Assembly (NCBI GenBank): GCA_963580455.1
Contig: OY756958.1
Coordinates: 1,438,501-1,502,500 of the forward strand
Length of the DNA stretch: 64,000 nucleotides
Reading direction: 5' to 3'
Source of the DNA: Euonymus europaeus
Lineage: Eukaryota; Streptophyta; Magnoliopsida; Celastrales; Celastraceae
The position numbers and the translations under genes are program-made. Shown in pieces: positions 11,701 to 23,600 of this stretch. The notes under the pieces are model-generated. The model saw only the letters and a list, made by a program, of their open reading frames with translations. It made no database searches and was not told the origin of the DNA. The stretch's first letter is position 1. Each line of letters begins with the position of its first letter.

Positions 11701-12528
11701 ATCAGAAGCAAAGTTTCTTCTCTTTTGCTTAACAGGTCTGGCACCGGGTATAATGCTTAGGCGATGAGTTATTACATCAGCACTTATACCAGGCATTTCA
11801 TCAGCACTCCATGCAAAAGTACCCACACTCCTTAGGAGTAGTTTGGTTATCTTCTTGGTCATGTCTTCCCCCAGTTGAGATCTGACGTAGAATTGCTTTT
11901 CTAAGCTAGCCATGATCTCGACCTTTTTCAGTTCCTCTACTAGAGTCGGTTTGAACACTTGCTCTTCTGCCCTCATATCCAGGCTGTCTACTGAGACCTT
12001 CTCATTTTTCCTCTCTTTGAGTTCAGTGAAGTAGGCACTCCTGGAAGCCTTTTGATTCCCTTTAACTTCTCCAACTCCCTTGGAGGTGGGGAACTTCATT
12101 TTTAAACAATAGGTTGAGACCACAGCTCTCACCCTGTGAAGTAGTGGTCTTCCTATGATGGCATTATGCGAAGCTTTCACATCGACAACCAACATATCCA
12201 CCATATGCATCACCGTCCTAGGGTGTGTTCCCAGCGTGACTGGAAGGGTTATCATTCCCTTTGGTATTACTGACTCCCCTGTGAACCCATATAAGGGTAC
12301 TGAAGTTGGCTTCAGTCTCTCCTCCGAAAGCTTCATAGCTTTGAAGGTGTGGTAGAACAGGATATCTGCTGCACTACCATTATCTACCAAGATTTTTAAG
12401 ACATTGAAATTGGCGATCACTGCCTCAACTACCAAGGCGTCATCATGGGGAACTTGAATACCTTCTTCGTCCTTCTCTGAGAATATGATAACCGCCTCAT
12501 CCCTTTTGACCTTTTTTCCTTTGGTTGA
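8792..12528 (-). pseudogene. Element A pol: protease, RT, RNase H, second RNase H, integrase
   Basis: Reads right to left. Protease has the DNGSAADILF motif near 12380. RT has YVDDMVVKSK near 11260. The connection RNase H is near 10600-10870. A second RNase H (FVDGSSNQEGSGAG, SNNEAEYEA) is near 10250-10440. Integrase (8792 to about 9860) has the DDE pattern (GMDLLGP, VDNGRQF, ANGQAEV) and a C-terminal GDLVLRK segment. Damage: a one-base loss near 11140 shifts frame, and stops lie at 10883 (TAG), 10574, 10439, 10208 and 9884 (TGA) and 9854 (TAG). About 24 residues spanning the integrase zinc-binding CxxC are deleted in frame compared with element B. Each of two TGA codons replaces a Trp seen in element B. 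Confidence 0.9.
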
Positions 12529-13187
12529 CTACTCAGTAAGGCGAGCATATGCTCTCCCAGCTGAGGTACTTTCTCCACCTGCTGCCAATCCTCCAATAAT
12601 GACACCACAGTAATCAATTGTTTCTGTAGTGCCTCTCTCATGCGGAGAGTCTTCCCTTCTTCGTGGCCTCCTACGGTCATCATCTTCTTTATCATCTCTC
12701 CTTCGCTTTTCCTCTTGATTAACAGTGTACTTCCTGAGGTGTCCCCTCCTTATCAACTCTTCTATTTCATCCTTCAACTGTCTGCATTCGTCAGTATCTT
12801 GACCGTGGTCCTTATGGAACCTACAATATTTATCTGAGGACCTTCTCTTCTCTGGGGGAGTCCTTATCTTGTTTGGCCATCTAACTAAATTCTGGACGAC
12901 AATCTCATTCAACACCTTTCTTAAGAGAGCATTCAATGGGGTATAATTATTAAATCGAGTTGGTGGACCAGTTTGAGACTTCCTAGAGGATTGTTCTCCT
13001 CGCCTACTATCCTCCCTTCCTGATTTCTTATCATTGCCTGGTCGCCCACCTCCTGGGCGGCCTTTATCACCTGAGCCCCTAGCCTGATCAGGGGAGGTTC
13101 GTACTGCAAAACGAGAAGACTTCAATGAATCAGTTGTCTTGATATATTTCTCAATCCTTGCCAGGAGTTCATCCATGGACCGAGGAT
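12529..13187 (-). pseudogene. Element A gag, C-terminal part only
   Basis: Shows the Tat-type gag C-terminus: MDELLARIEKYI, a basic Gly/Arg-rich stretch, then a zinc-knuckle-like motif YCRFHKDHGQDTDEC at about 12810-12850, followed by a helix and a highly charged Lys/Arg/Asp/Glu tail. It ends at TAG 12529-12531, in the same frame as the protease that follows, so this stop alone separates gag from pol. The N-terminal capsid region is missing. The reading runs directly into LTR-like sequence at about 13176-13192 (shared ACCGAGGATGAATA), which marks a deletion joining LTR to gag. Confidence 0.8.
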
Positions 13188-13192
13188 GAATA

Positions 13193-14677
13193 TGCTGGAT
13201 TTCAATATCTCATACACAGCGGAAGTTTAAAATTTTATTGAAACCCTCCAGAGAATCCATGTGAAAGGGCATAAATCGGTGATGAGAAGTTACCTCTTGA
13301 AGTGCAGAAAACAACCGATTGCTTGGCTTGAATGATCCGAATCAATCCGCGCTATCCAACCGAACAGCACGCCTCTATGGTATCCACACGAACAAGCCAA
13401 AGATCGCCTCTTCACGTTATGCTAGTAACTAGGAGAAGAAGCTCCAATCCGTTTTTCTCTCAACTCACCAAGAAGTGCGGCACACCAAGAGTTGTGTTAT
13501 CTCCTAGGGTTACTCTAACCCTAGATATTCCGTGAGTCAAGTAAAACCGAAAAAGCCCAAATCTCCTTGAAGAAAGAAGCCCACGTTTTTGGGCTCTTGA
13601 CCATGTTCAATTAATCTTATTAATTAAACCGGTAATGGACCTTACATAAAGCCCTAAGCCCAAATGTAATATGTTATTCTTAAATAACATAATCTTTGAC
13701 TTATTCTATGTGTGTGACCCTATAGGTTCTCGTTATGTTAGCAGTGAAACTAAAATCATATTCTAGCATCACAAACAATGAGAGGTATCTAGCAACACAT
13801 CATTGTTATCCAAATAACGAGAATGTCAATGATTCGACATAACCTTTATTTATGACCAATTTATATATAGTCCCTTTGTCCTTAATATCTTGATTAACAT
13901 CGAGGCATGGAATGTGCCATCCTCGTATATGTTAATCTATGTGTTTCTTGATTCCGAGTAGACTATTAAAAACAAACGAAATCAATATCACATATTGATT
14001 CATTTGAGCACGGCCATGCATTTCTAAGTCTCACTCAAACAAGGGGCCCACGAATATCATTCCTGTTATATAGAAGGGACAAATACCATCTAGGCCACTC
14101 ACATCCCTCCACATGATTCGTGATATACCCAATCACTGACTTTATAGCCAACCCTTTTACAAGTGACGTTAGACAGTATCAAAGTGTATAACTCCTCATG
14201 TTGGGAACCGTAGTGATTTCAGGTTAAAGGAAAACATATATCATTGTCACTATGAGAATAGCTTATGACATTCATATAACAATCCATGCAGTATTCTCAT
14301 GTTGGGTCTGACCAGTATTTCCCGTTCTCTAACAAGTACCTATGTATTGATTTGATATCTCATATCCATGACTCGCAAGATTTAGTCATCAATCAACGTA
14401 CATACTAGTCTCAACGTATTAATATTATCCCATTTAACAATAATACTCGACTAGGGACATTTAGGAATAGTGTTCTATATACATCTATGAAGATCTCACG
14501 TTCAAGTCACACACTTGAAGTCTCATATCATCGAACCAACTATTCTAGGGATATTTATCATAATCATTTATATAGTGCAGATAAATAATTCATAACAAAT
14601 AAAGTACCTCAATATAACATAATAAATGTATGCTAATACAATCATCCCATGATTGGCTCCTACAGCATACACCAACA
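13193..14677. mobile_element. Solo LTR (1485 bp) nested in element A
   Basis: Starts TGCTGG and ends CCAACA, an inverted terminal pair with TG...CA ends, flanked by the 5-bp duplication GAATA at 13188-13192 and 14678-14682. Removing it and one duplication restores continuous sequence between gag-side and LTR-side DNA of element A. No coding capacity is seen inside. It is most likely the product of recombination between the two LTRs of a copia- or gypsy-type insertion. The parental family and orientation are not determined. Confidence 0.85.
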
Positions 14678-14682
14678 GAATA

Positions 14683-15239
14683 TCCTCCCAAGAATCCAAC
14701 CAGCCAAGCAAGGCAGTCCTGGTTGACCAGCCAGACAATCAGGCAGCTTACCAGCCAGGCAAGATTTCTAAACATGTAGGTCCTTCCAAGGAACCGACCA
14801 GCCAGGCAGTCCTGCACAATGAACAAAGATGAGCTAAAAGCCGCACCAGAGGTAGTCCTCTGGCGTTGGCGCTTCGACACTCAAGTCAGTTCGTATTATG
14901 AAATCAGGCGAGCTCCTCGGACTAGAGCTCTCTCTTCATTAGAGTTCAAAAATTGTGATTAAGAAGATAATACTTGACTTTGAGAGCTTTATATAGGATT
15001 TAGAGTCATTATTAAGATGGGTCCCCTAATTATAGTTGGGGGCTACACTTAAATGTCTTTCACCTTGGTAGGTCTAGGTGTTTCACTAGACCGAGGAGGT
15101 AACCTCGGTAGGGCACTGCTGCCCAACTACTTTTCTTCTTTGCTTACCAAGATAACTTCCTGGTGAGGCATGGAAGACTTGCTGAGCCCAATATAACACG
15201 TGTCAATATATTATTGATCGGGATATTTTTGTAATATCA
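14683..15239 (-). repeat. 5' LTR of element A, truncated (557 bp)
   Basis: Matches 5151-5711 of the complete LTR but lacks about 79 bp at its downstream end. Its outer end TGATATTAC abuts TAGCT at 15240-15244. This LTR lies only 322 bp upstream of the CHR18 start codon, and its transcription direction points away from that gene. Confidence 0.9.
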
Positions 15240-15561
15240 TAGCTCATATGATAGGCAAGCATAAAATACATATTTTTATTAGGTGACATGTGATTCAACC
15301 ATCCACAAACCCAATTGATGATGAGGCTCGATGAGTCCATTCGGGATTTTTGGTAACTGGCTAAAGGACACAAGTGATAGAACATGACTGACGAAAAGTA
15401 TAGTTCTGGACTTCTGGGTTGTGCTTCTTAAGAAGCATTCCAAAATTTAAATCAACTTCAAAAATCGAAACTTCTGTTAAAAGTGTTTTTTTTTTTTGTG
15501 AGAAAAGCAACCTAAAAGAGAGGAAGATATCGGCTTGCAGTCAAAAGAAAGAAAATTGACA
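15240..15561 (+). promoter_or_regulatory. Upstream region of the CHR18-like gene
   Basis: Only 322 bp separate the right end of element A from the ATG at 15562. No clear TATA box at a fitting distance was seen. A T-run occurs near 15487-15498 and a purine-rich leader sits just before the start. The gene's promoter may therefore extend into, or have been displaced by, the retroelement LTR. Confidence 0.4.
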
Positions 15562-18500
15562 ATGGAGTTTAATGACTGGGAGCTGAGCGCAGAGGAAATG
15601 GATGCCCTCGAAAGAGAAGCCCTACAGAAGAGGGCTCCCGCTCGACAACACAACTCCTCTTCTTCTTACCAAACCCAACAGACACACCGATCTGTGCTTT
15701 CGGGCAACAACTGTCGGATCCCTGATTCTCCTTCTGCCAATGTAAAGACTCTACTCTTTTATTTGCTTTTCGTCTGGGTTTTCTATACAACCCATGGTAC
15801 TTCTCTTTGAGTTAATTTTTTGAGAACCTTTTCTCCTTCAATTTATACCGCTTTTTTTTTTTTTTAGGGTTTCAATATTCTATATCGAATTCGCATTCCA
15901 TTGTTGTTTCTTTCAATATCTCGATTCGTTTCACTTCTGTCTTTGAATATTTGATTTCGTTAGAGTAGTATAATCATCATTGCGTGTTAGAGCTCCACTA
16001 GTTCAAGTGGTCAAGTTCACCGCCCTGCCGGATTAGGGTCAAAGGGTTCGAATCCCCATTTTTGTTGAACAGTTTAAAAATTGCATGATAATTTTTTTTT
16101 CTTTTAATTGCATCCCATCCCATGGATAAAAAGATTATCTCCTAATTTTACTTTTCTTCTGGGATTTACAAGCAGCCTCTGCCTTCTGCATCCCAGATAT
16201 TATCAACATCTACTACCTCAAAAGTCAGCACCGGTTAGTCGTTCATTGCCATTTTCAACTCGTTTGTTATTGACGTTTCTTAATTTTGTGTCTTCTTTGT
16301 CTCATTAGTTATTCCTTCTTCTTGACTGAACGAACTTGTTATTCTCTTATCTTTGAACAATGTTAGCTATATCTAATTATCAATCAAGATTATACTAAAA
16401 ATGGGGGATAACCAACGACTTTGAGAAGCCAAAGTACCAGTCTGAATTGTGTCTATACCCTGAATCTTATGGTTTGGTTGCCTGGGGATTAGGAATCACT
16501 TTGTGTCTCTACTGATGACTTTGTAGTTTTCTTACACATCTTATGCTGTTGTTTGATTCTCAAAAGATGATAACTCAAGGGGATCATCAAAGCTCTCCGT
16601 CAAGTTTTTTCTTCATGCCAACGGAAATATTGCTGCTAAATTTGTTTATAACCCGGTAAAACTTAAGTATGCTCTAAAATTGTTATGTTTCAAAACTGCA
16701 ACTAAAAAATTTCTCATGCATGCTGCCTCGTTCTTTTATTTTTTACTTTGGTGCCAGGCATTAGTAGGTGCTTTTCGCAAGATCCCTAAAGCCAATTGGA
16801 ATGCGGGAGAAAGGTCTCATTTTTCTCCCTCTTTTTTTTTCGTTATGGACACATCCAGGCACTTGTGTTTCATTTGAATTATTTTTGTGCAATTTGCGCA
16901 TTTTTACTCTTGTGAAAATGCAGTATTGAAATAACGTCATGTTGCTGAATCCGCAGGTTATGGATATTTCCTGTATCCTCTATATCGACCGCTAAAAAAA
17001 TTCTTAGCGGAATATCTGGTTTTACTGTTGAGGTAACATCCTGAGAATTTTTCCTCCATGATTATGAAACTATTTCGCATTTCTTTTAAGTTAGGCTGCT
17101 GAAATAACTGTCTGTTTTTACCAAATCAATTTCAATTTATTATCTTCCTTTTTTTTGTTCATCTTTTTTTCTTTATTAATGCATAAGTACTTTAGCTGTC
17201 CCTATGAGAGTCATAAGAGCCATTCGGCTGCAGACCTTGCCCGTGGAATAGGTTCTCTGCAAGACCAATGTCTCTGTTTATCTCTTGGAGTCATTTTTAA
17301 GGATACTTCCATTTGGACACCTATGGTAGAAAGATATGAAAAGTGAATGGGTGGCTGGTTCAAAGAGAGACTCTATCTCAAAATATGGGAGATTGAACTT
17401 GATAAATAACACAGTCCATCCTTCTTCTGTAATTTCTGTCATTGTTTCCTATCCCTTCTTCCGTTGCCAGCAAACCTGTGCCTACCCAGAAGTCGATTTC
17501 TCCCAAAGTGGCATTCTATTGTTGGGAAGTTGCGTCTTCTGCTCTTCTCTCTTTCAAATAGTTGCTATCTTTGTCAAGATAATTTAGAGCCAATAAACCT
17601 ATCTTGTTCTCCACTATTGCTGGTCAAGGAAGGCGTAGTGCAATGCTTTGAATTTGATTGGGATCAAGTGGGTTGCGGACAAAGAGTTGTGAGCCTGGAG
17701 TTTGTTATCTAATGTGAAGTCGAAGAGGAAGATTTTCAGCTTCTCCCAATGTCTATCTTGCTTGAGAGAAATAATCGGATTTTCTACTTTAAGCACACCT
17801 CGGTGGATGTGTTCATGGATAATTGGTTTAGTTGTGCCAACTTTTTGTCTTCCTTACTTCGTCACAGTTATTTTGAATTTTTATCATTTAACAAAAGGAT
17901 AGTTGAGGGTGCAAGAAATTTCATTTAGTTTAGTGGCATGTTACAAAATTTCTGAAAAAGCTAGGTGGTCTTTGCTTCACTTCTCTCAAGCTCTTAATAA
18001 AGCCTTGCTTGAAGATTGAATCTGAAAATTTTGCAACAATATAGATCACTAATGGATTTTTTTCCTACCTGGTACAAGCCTTTGGAAGTTTAATAGTAAT
18101 GGTTGGTAGGATCTAGGTAGCACCGATTCGGATGTGGGGACACGGGGATTCATAAATTTTCAAAGAATCTAGGATGCGGGTGTGAGGGGACTCGATGCAT
18201 AAAAAATATGTATAAATATTTTATTTACATATGTAATATCAATAACTCCATTTATATTTTATTATTTCAATTGTAATAAAAGTTAATTACATGTAAATTA
18301 CAATAATAACCCCTAACCACTCGGATGCCAATTGGGTAGCTCTCTATCCCTAATTCCAACCATGCAAAATGATATAGGCAATCAAAACAACAAATCTACA
18401 AAACAGCTAATAATAAAGAAAGAAAATCACTGGCTTTTGAGGTCTTTTAGAAGCCCACGAGTTTGGGAAAAAGCGCTGGAATCTAGTCTGGCACAAACTC

Positions 18501-20630
18501 AGATGAGTCAAGCAAGAGTCCACTTTGAGTGCGTGTCGGACTCGACAACAGTTTTGCCGAGTCCGTGCTTCCTAGGGTAGGATTGATTACCTATAAGGTA
18601 GGCATGGGAAAGAGAGTCGGACTTTGGTCTGATGGTTGGTGTTAAGATTAGTTATTTTAACCTTTTGGGTTGGGACATTTACATCATGTATACATATTCT
18701 AACACTACCCCGCATGTGTGAGGTGAGCAATTTGACGGACCAACTCATGCACAACAAACGAGGCCTGACTAGGGATACTATCGCATATGGTCCTCACTTG
18801 GGTCAGCAACAAACATACACAAATGCCACACTTGGGGCAAAAACAAATGATGGTTTAAATTGTGTAGGCTAAGTTTGAACCCAAGAGCTCTTGCTCTAAT
18901 ACCATGTTAAGATTAGTTATTTTACCATTCAATCCGATAAATTAACTTTTTGGGTTTGGGACATCATTTTACATATTCTAATAGTGGGATTGTGGTATTT
19001 CCCTCTTAAATGCCAATTTTCAACAATCTTCAATCTGGCAGGACAGAAGGACTCTGCAATCAGTGAACATCTCACTTCATTTGGATCTAATATCTACTGG
19101 AATATCAGCTTCTCTAGATTTGTGCATGATTGAGAATGAGAAATGATTTATAGATTTTGGCAGGTGCTTTTTGCCAGGAAGTCAACACAGTTAGGAAGAA
19201 AAGTTCTGCTTGAAACCATGTAAAGATGATTTTTTTATAGTTAATTCTTAGTACAAGGTGCTCGCTAGACAACCACAATGTTAACAGACCAGATATCCCT
19301 TGATATTGGATTTGGAAAGCAAAATTCCTCTTAAATTGTCTTTCATTATGCGGGAAGCCCGATGAAAAACTACCGAGCATAGGTAACGATCAGAGAAATG
19401 TGGTCACTCATACAAACAAATAATATTTGTGTGAAGTAGAGGCAGAGTAAAAAATCTTCTTTTATTGCTTCTGGACAGGAGATCTGGAGTAGTATATGAA
19501 CCTAATTGAGATCAACTGAGTCTCTAGTAATATCTTGATATCTGAGTTTATGGCTTGTTGGATATTGTAATAATTTATTTCATGACGTCAGTTTAGGTGT
19601 AGCCTAATTCAATTTTCTAGGTCCTTTTGAGTTTTTGTTTTTCTGGTTTGTCTTTGTCTTGTAATGTTTCTTTTACTTTGTCTTTAGGTTGCACTCCCCT
19701 TTTATCCTCTTAATAAGGTTTCTTTGCATTCCAAACAAAAAAAAGAGGAAAAGAATGCCATATACAAAAGGTTTGCTATACAATTAACTATTTATTTTCT
19801 GACTAGGTAGAGGACTTAGATCCCTTGGTGCAACGTGCCATTTTTGCTGCCTCTGCTGTTCAAGATCTTCGAGGTAGATTATGAACTTTAATGATAAGAT
19901 CGGTTTTTATATGAAAGTTGTGTGAGATGTTCTATTAAATCGCATTCTGTTGATGGTTCTCTTTTCTGACATAATTTGTCTTTTTGGGCGCGATTCTATT
20001 ATGACATATATTATATATATTTTTTGATATAGAGAATTTTTTTATTAAATAACAAATTCATGAAAAATGGTAAATAAAAAAGGTTATTGCCAGAGCATGT
20101 CATTGATTACTAACAATTAGTTACTGTTGAGGCAAAATTCTGCTCTAGGCGAACGTGTGGTGGGGGCCCAACATGCCACCGTCGAGACGGAACCCTCAAC
20201 ACTAAAGGATTTGTGCTCCGTGAGCCAGAGCCCCGTTAGGCCTAGACGCAATTGGGATAACTGTCTCTTTAACATTGCCGCATCTCATTTTGGAAGACGG
20301 TTGAATCCCACCGTCTTTTGTCTTTTGTTCCATTCTCTCTACAATTCATGAATTAAGAATTCTCACAACAAGAAGGTCTACTCGACATGAATTACTTGTT
20401 AATGAAACCTTTCACTGGAATCTTTTACAAAACTCTCAACCAATAGAATATTATCAACTAATCAGAATTTTGTTATCAGAGCATGGTATTCAATTTGCCA
20501 AATACATCACTATTGTATACCCTTTCATATGTATGGTTCAACCCAATCCTTGTTTTTCAATCTTCTAATATTTATTTTTGCTTAATGACTTGCGTGAACG
20601 CTTTCGGTTTCTTCTTTCTTCTTCTTCCTC

Positions 20631-20662
<32 letters not shown>

Positions 20663-23600
20663 TGTCTTTTCTTCTTGTTACTTTTTATTTCAAATATATG
20701 CACTTGTGTTTTTCAGAACGGTATGACAGGATACCTAGCTCCATTGAGTCAAAGCTCCTACCTTTTCAGAGGGATGGTGTTAGGTATGTACTAAGTTTCA
20801 AAAACTTTGCTCTTAGACAACTGTGATACAATATCCATTTATCCTCTTAGGCAACTGTGATATGACATCCATTAATGCTATTATCTCTTGAAATTCTGAA
20901 ATATTTTATTTCTCTTGGATGCTTTTGTGTATGCTTTATTTATTTATTTATGTTAGTATATTTTCTGCAGGTTTGCGTTGCAGCATGGAGTGCGTGTGCT
21001 TCTAGCAGATGAAATGGGGTTAGGGAAGACTTTACAGGCAATTGTTATTTATTTGAACTATATATATTCCTCTAATGCCATAGTGTGTTTCGGGTTTCAA
21101 ATGAGTCACTTATATTGTAATTTTCTTAATAACTGCTCTATAGAAGATGGTTGCTGATGATGTGTAAGAATTAATGTGGCAGTTAACTATTAGTAATCCT
21201 TGGACTTATAAGTATCTGTTGCCATAGGATATTATCCGTCTATTTTATTGTTCATAATGGTTAATGGTTAATGGTTAAACAATTCTTGTGCACAAGAGTG
21301 CCATTGTAGAGGAAGGACAAGATGGGCACAGCGTTACCCTTAGAGGCAGAGGAGACTCCCTATTTTGAACTTGTGACCCCGAGGTTGCAATGACGCAATT
21401 CTACCACTGATAACTTTCCATGTTTGGGTTTTCAAATCATCTTCTATTTCAGCTTTTAAGACGCAGTGCTTTCATAGTTGTAGTTGCTTTCCAGTCATTA
21501 TAATTTGATACTACAGGTCCATTGTGCTGTGATTTTTTTTTCCTTCATTTTTGTGAGAATGCATCATTAATGTTTTCGTGGCACAGGTTTTTCGACTGTC
21601 ATAATTTTGATTATAAAATATAATTAATAATTAATAATGAACTGCGGCATAAAAGAACTTTTTGCTTCTTACCAGTAGATTGTTTGTAATGGTTAAGGAG
21701 GTTAGAAAAACATTTAAACAGTTAGAAAATTATACTGTTGTGGTGTGAGTATGAAACATCTCATGCTGAACATAAGTTTCGTAAGCTTGAAAAAGTGCAG
21801 GTTGTTTCTATCTTATTAATTTCTGATAAACAGTCACATTTCATTTACAATTGATTTTGTAGGCTATTGCTGTGGCTGCATGTATTCATGATTGTTCGCC
21901 GGTTCTTATAATCACACCATCTTCCTTGCGTTTGCACTGGGCTTCAGTAAGTTTCTAGCTCTTTTTTGGCTTTCTGTATTTGAGTTTATCATGCGATGCT
22001 TTTTGGCCTTTATTTTCTCATCTCTTCTCTTCAGATGATTCAAGAATGGCTGAATATTCCTTCATCAGATATACTTGTATGTCCAATAAACTCTTCTAAC
22101 TTTTTCTGACACAGTTGTAGCTGGAATTTTGAGTACATTAATAGCCTTTAAGCCTTCTAGTTCTCGGAATCTGGCAGATTTGTTATTTGTCTGTGTAGTT
22201 ATTTATGTGTTCATTTTACCTAACAAGTTACTGTTAATAGGTTGTTTTATCGAATTGGGGTGGATCAAACAGAGGTGGATTCAGGGTAGTATCCTCCAGC
22301 AGCAAGGGAACAATTCATCTTGATGGCTTATTCAACATAATCTCCTATGACCTGGTCCCTAAACTAGAGAATAGACTGATGGCCTCAGAATTCAAGGTTC
22401 TCTAAACTATCTTTTGAGACTCAGATTTTGTTTTTTATGGTTGCTATCTTTGTTCTGTCTTTTAGGCTTACATTTGTACGTGCAATGAAGAAATTTTGTT
22501 CAGGTTGTGATTGCAGATGAGTCTCACTATTTGAAAAACTCTCAAGCTAAGAGGACAACTGCCTCCATACCAGTCATACAGGTTTCTCTCCCTTCACAAG
22601 TGACGATTGCATGCTTACACTGGGTCACTGGCTGTCTTTGCTTTATAGATTGCGGTAGTGAATTAACTGTACTTGCAGCTTGCAATATCTCTTCATTTGC
22701 CTTAATTAACTCTACAGTATTTTGCATTAAAAACAAACTATATACTGCTTCAGCCATAACCTGATATTAGTAATTTCGGTTCCAAGGTGCTTATCAATAA
22801 TTGTAAGCTTCTATTTACTTATTTAGCATATGTTGCAACTTGTCAATTTCATACTTTACCCTGAGCATTTTGCCTTTTTTTTTACAGTCACAATTGATAT
22901 GAATCATGAATGTTTTCCGCTTTCCAAAGTTCTCATTGATTCTCATGAGCTTTTGTTTAAAAGTACATTGCAGCCTGCTATATTTCATGATTTGTCTTTT
23001 GCAAAATATGCTCTTTGCAGCTGTAACTGATATGGATGTTTAAGTTTCTGTAGTGTACATCAGTTTGGTTTTTTTCTTCTTCTTCTTCTTCTTCCTATAT
23101 TCAAAGTTGCTAAAGTTAGAATGAGTTATTTTATTTCCTATAAATATCTGGAATGGTTAGTCACTCCAAAAACAGTTCTAGCATTTGTAATGGACTGATA
23201 AATTGTTCATCAAGCATTTTCATGTGTTGTTGCCGTGAGTGTGGCCTTTGTGTGTTTGTTGTTGTCTGAAGTGAGGGCTATGTGCAAGAGTAACCCTAGT
23301 GTTGGGCCTCGTTTTTTGTAGATGTGTTGGGCCGTCGGATTGTCCAGTCCACACGTGAGGGATGTGAAAATTATTCGCAAGTGCACGAAATCATAAACAA
23401 GTAATATAGTGATCAAAGATCGAATATCGAACCCTCAAAGACTATTTAATTCAATCAACTATAGGCTACTAATTCAATTGCAAACAGTACCTAGATACAA
23501 AATTGAGTTTGAATAATTGATGACTGAATTAATAAAAATTAATTAATAGCAACAAGCATGTGAAACATGAATTAAGATTAAGAAGCATTAGAGCACATGA

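Larger units (their letters stand above)
5072..15239 (-). mobile_element. Ty3/gypsy Tat-type LTR retrotransposon, element A (decayed)
   Basis: Ends are TGATGACG at 5072 and the complement of TGATATTAC at 15239, so the element has TG...CA termini. It is flanked by a perfect 5-bp duplication TAGCT at 5067-5071 and 15240-15244. Gag-pol runs on the minus strand: 5' LTR remnant at right, gag, protease, RT, two RNase H domains, integrase, then an extra ORF in antisense, then the full 3' LTR at left. The order, the second RNase H and the antisense ORF point to the Tat lineage. The 5' LTR end, primer-binding site, leader and N-terminal gag are missing, and a solo LTR of another element sits at that scar. 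Seven stop codons and one frameshift in gag-pol make it non-autonomous. Confidence 0.93.

Noticed and set aside
15990..16080. Possible functional tRNA gene
   Set aside because: Box A and B are perfect, but no acceptor stem pairing was found around them; a SINE head is the better reading.
20455..20490. TTGTTATCAGAGCATGG in intron 6, resembling a retroelement primer-binding site
   Set aside because: No terminal repeats or coding remnants could be tied to it; at most an unbounded LTR-element scrap.
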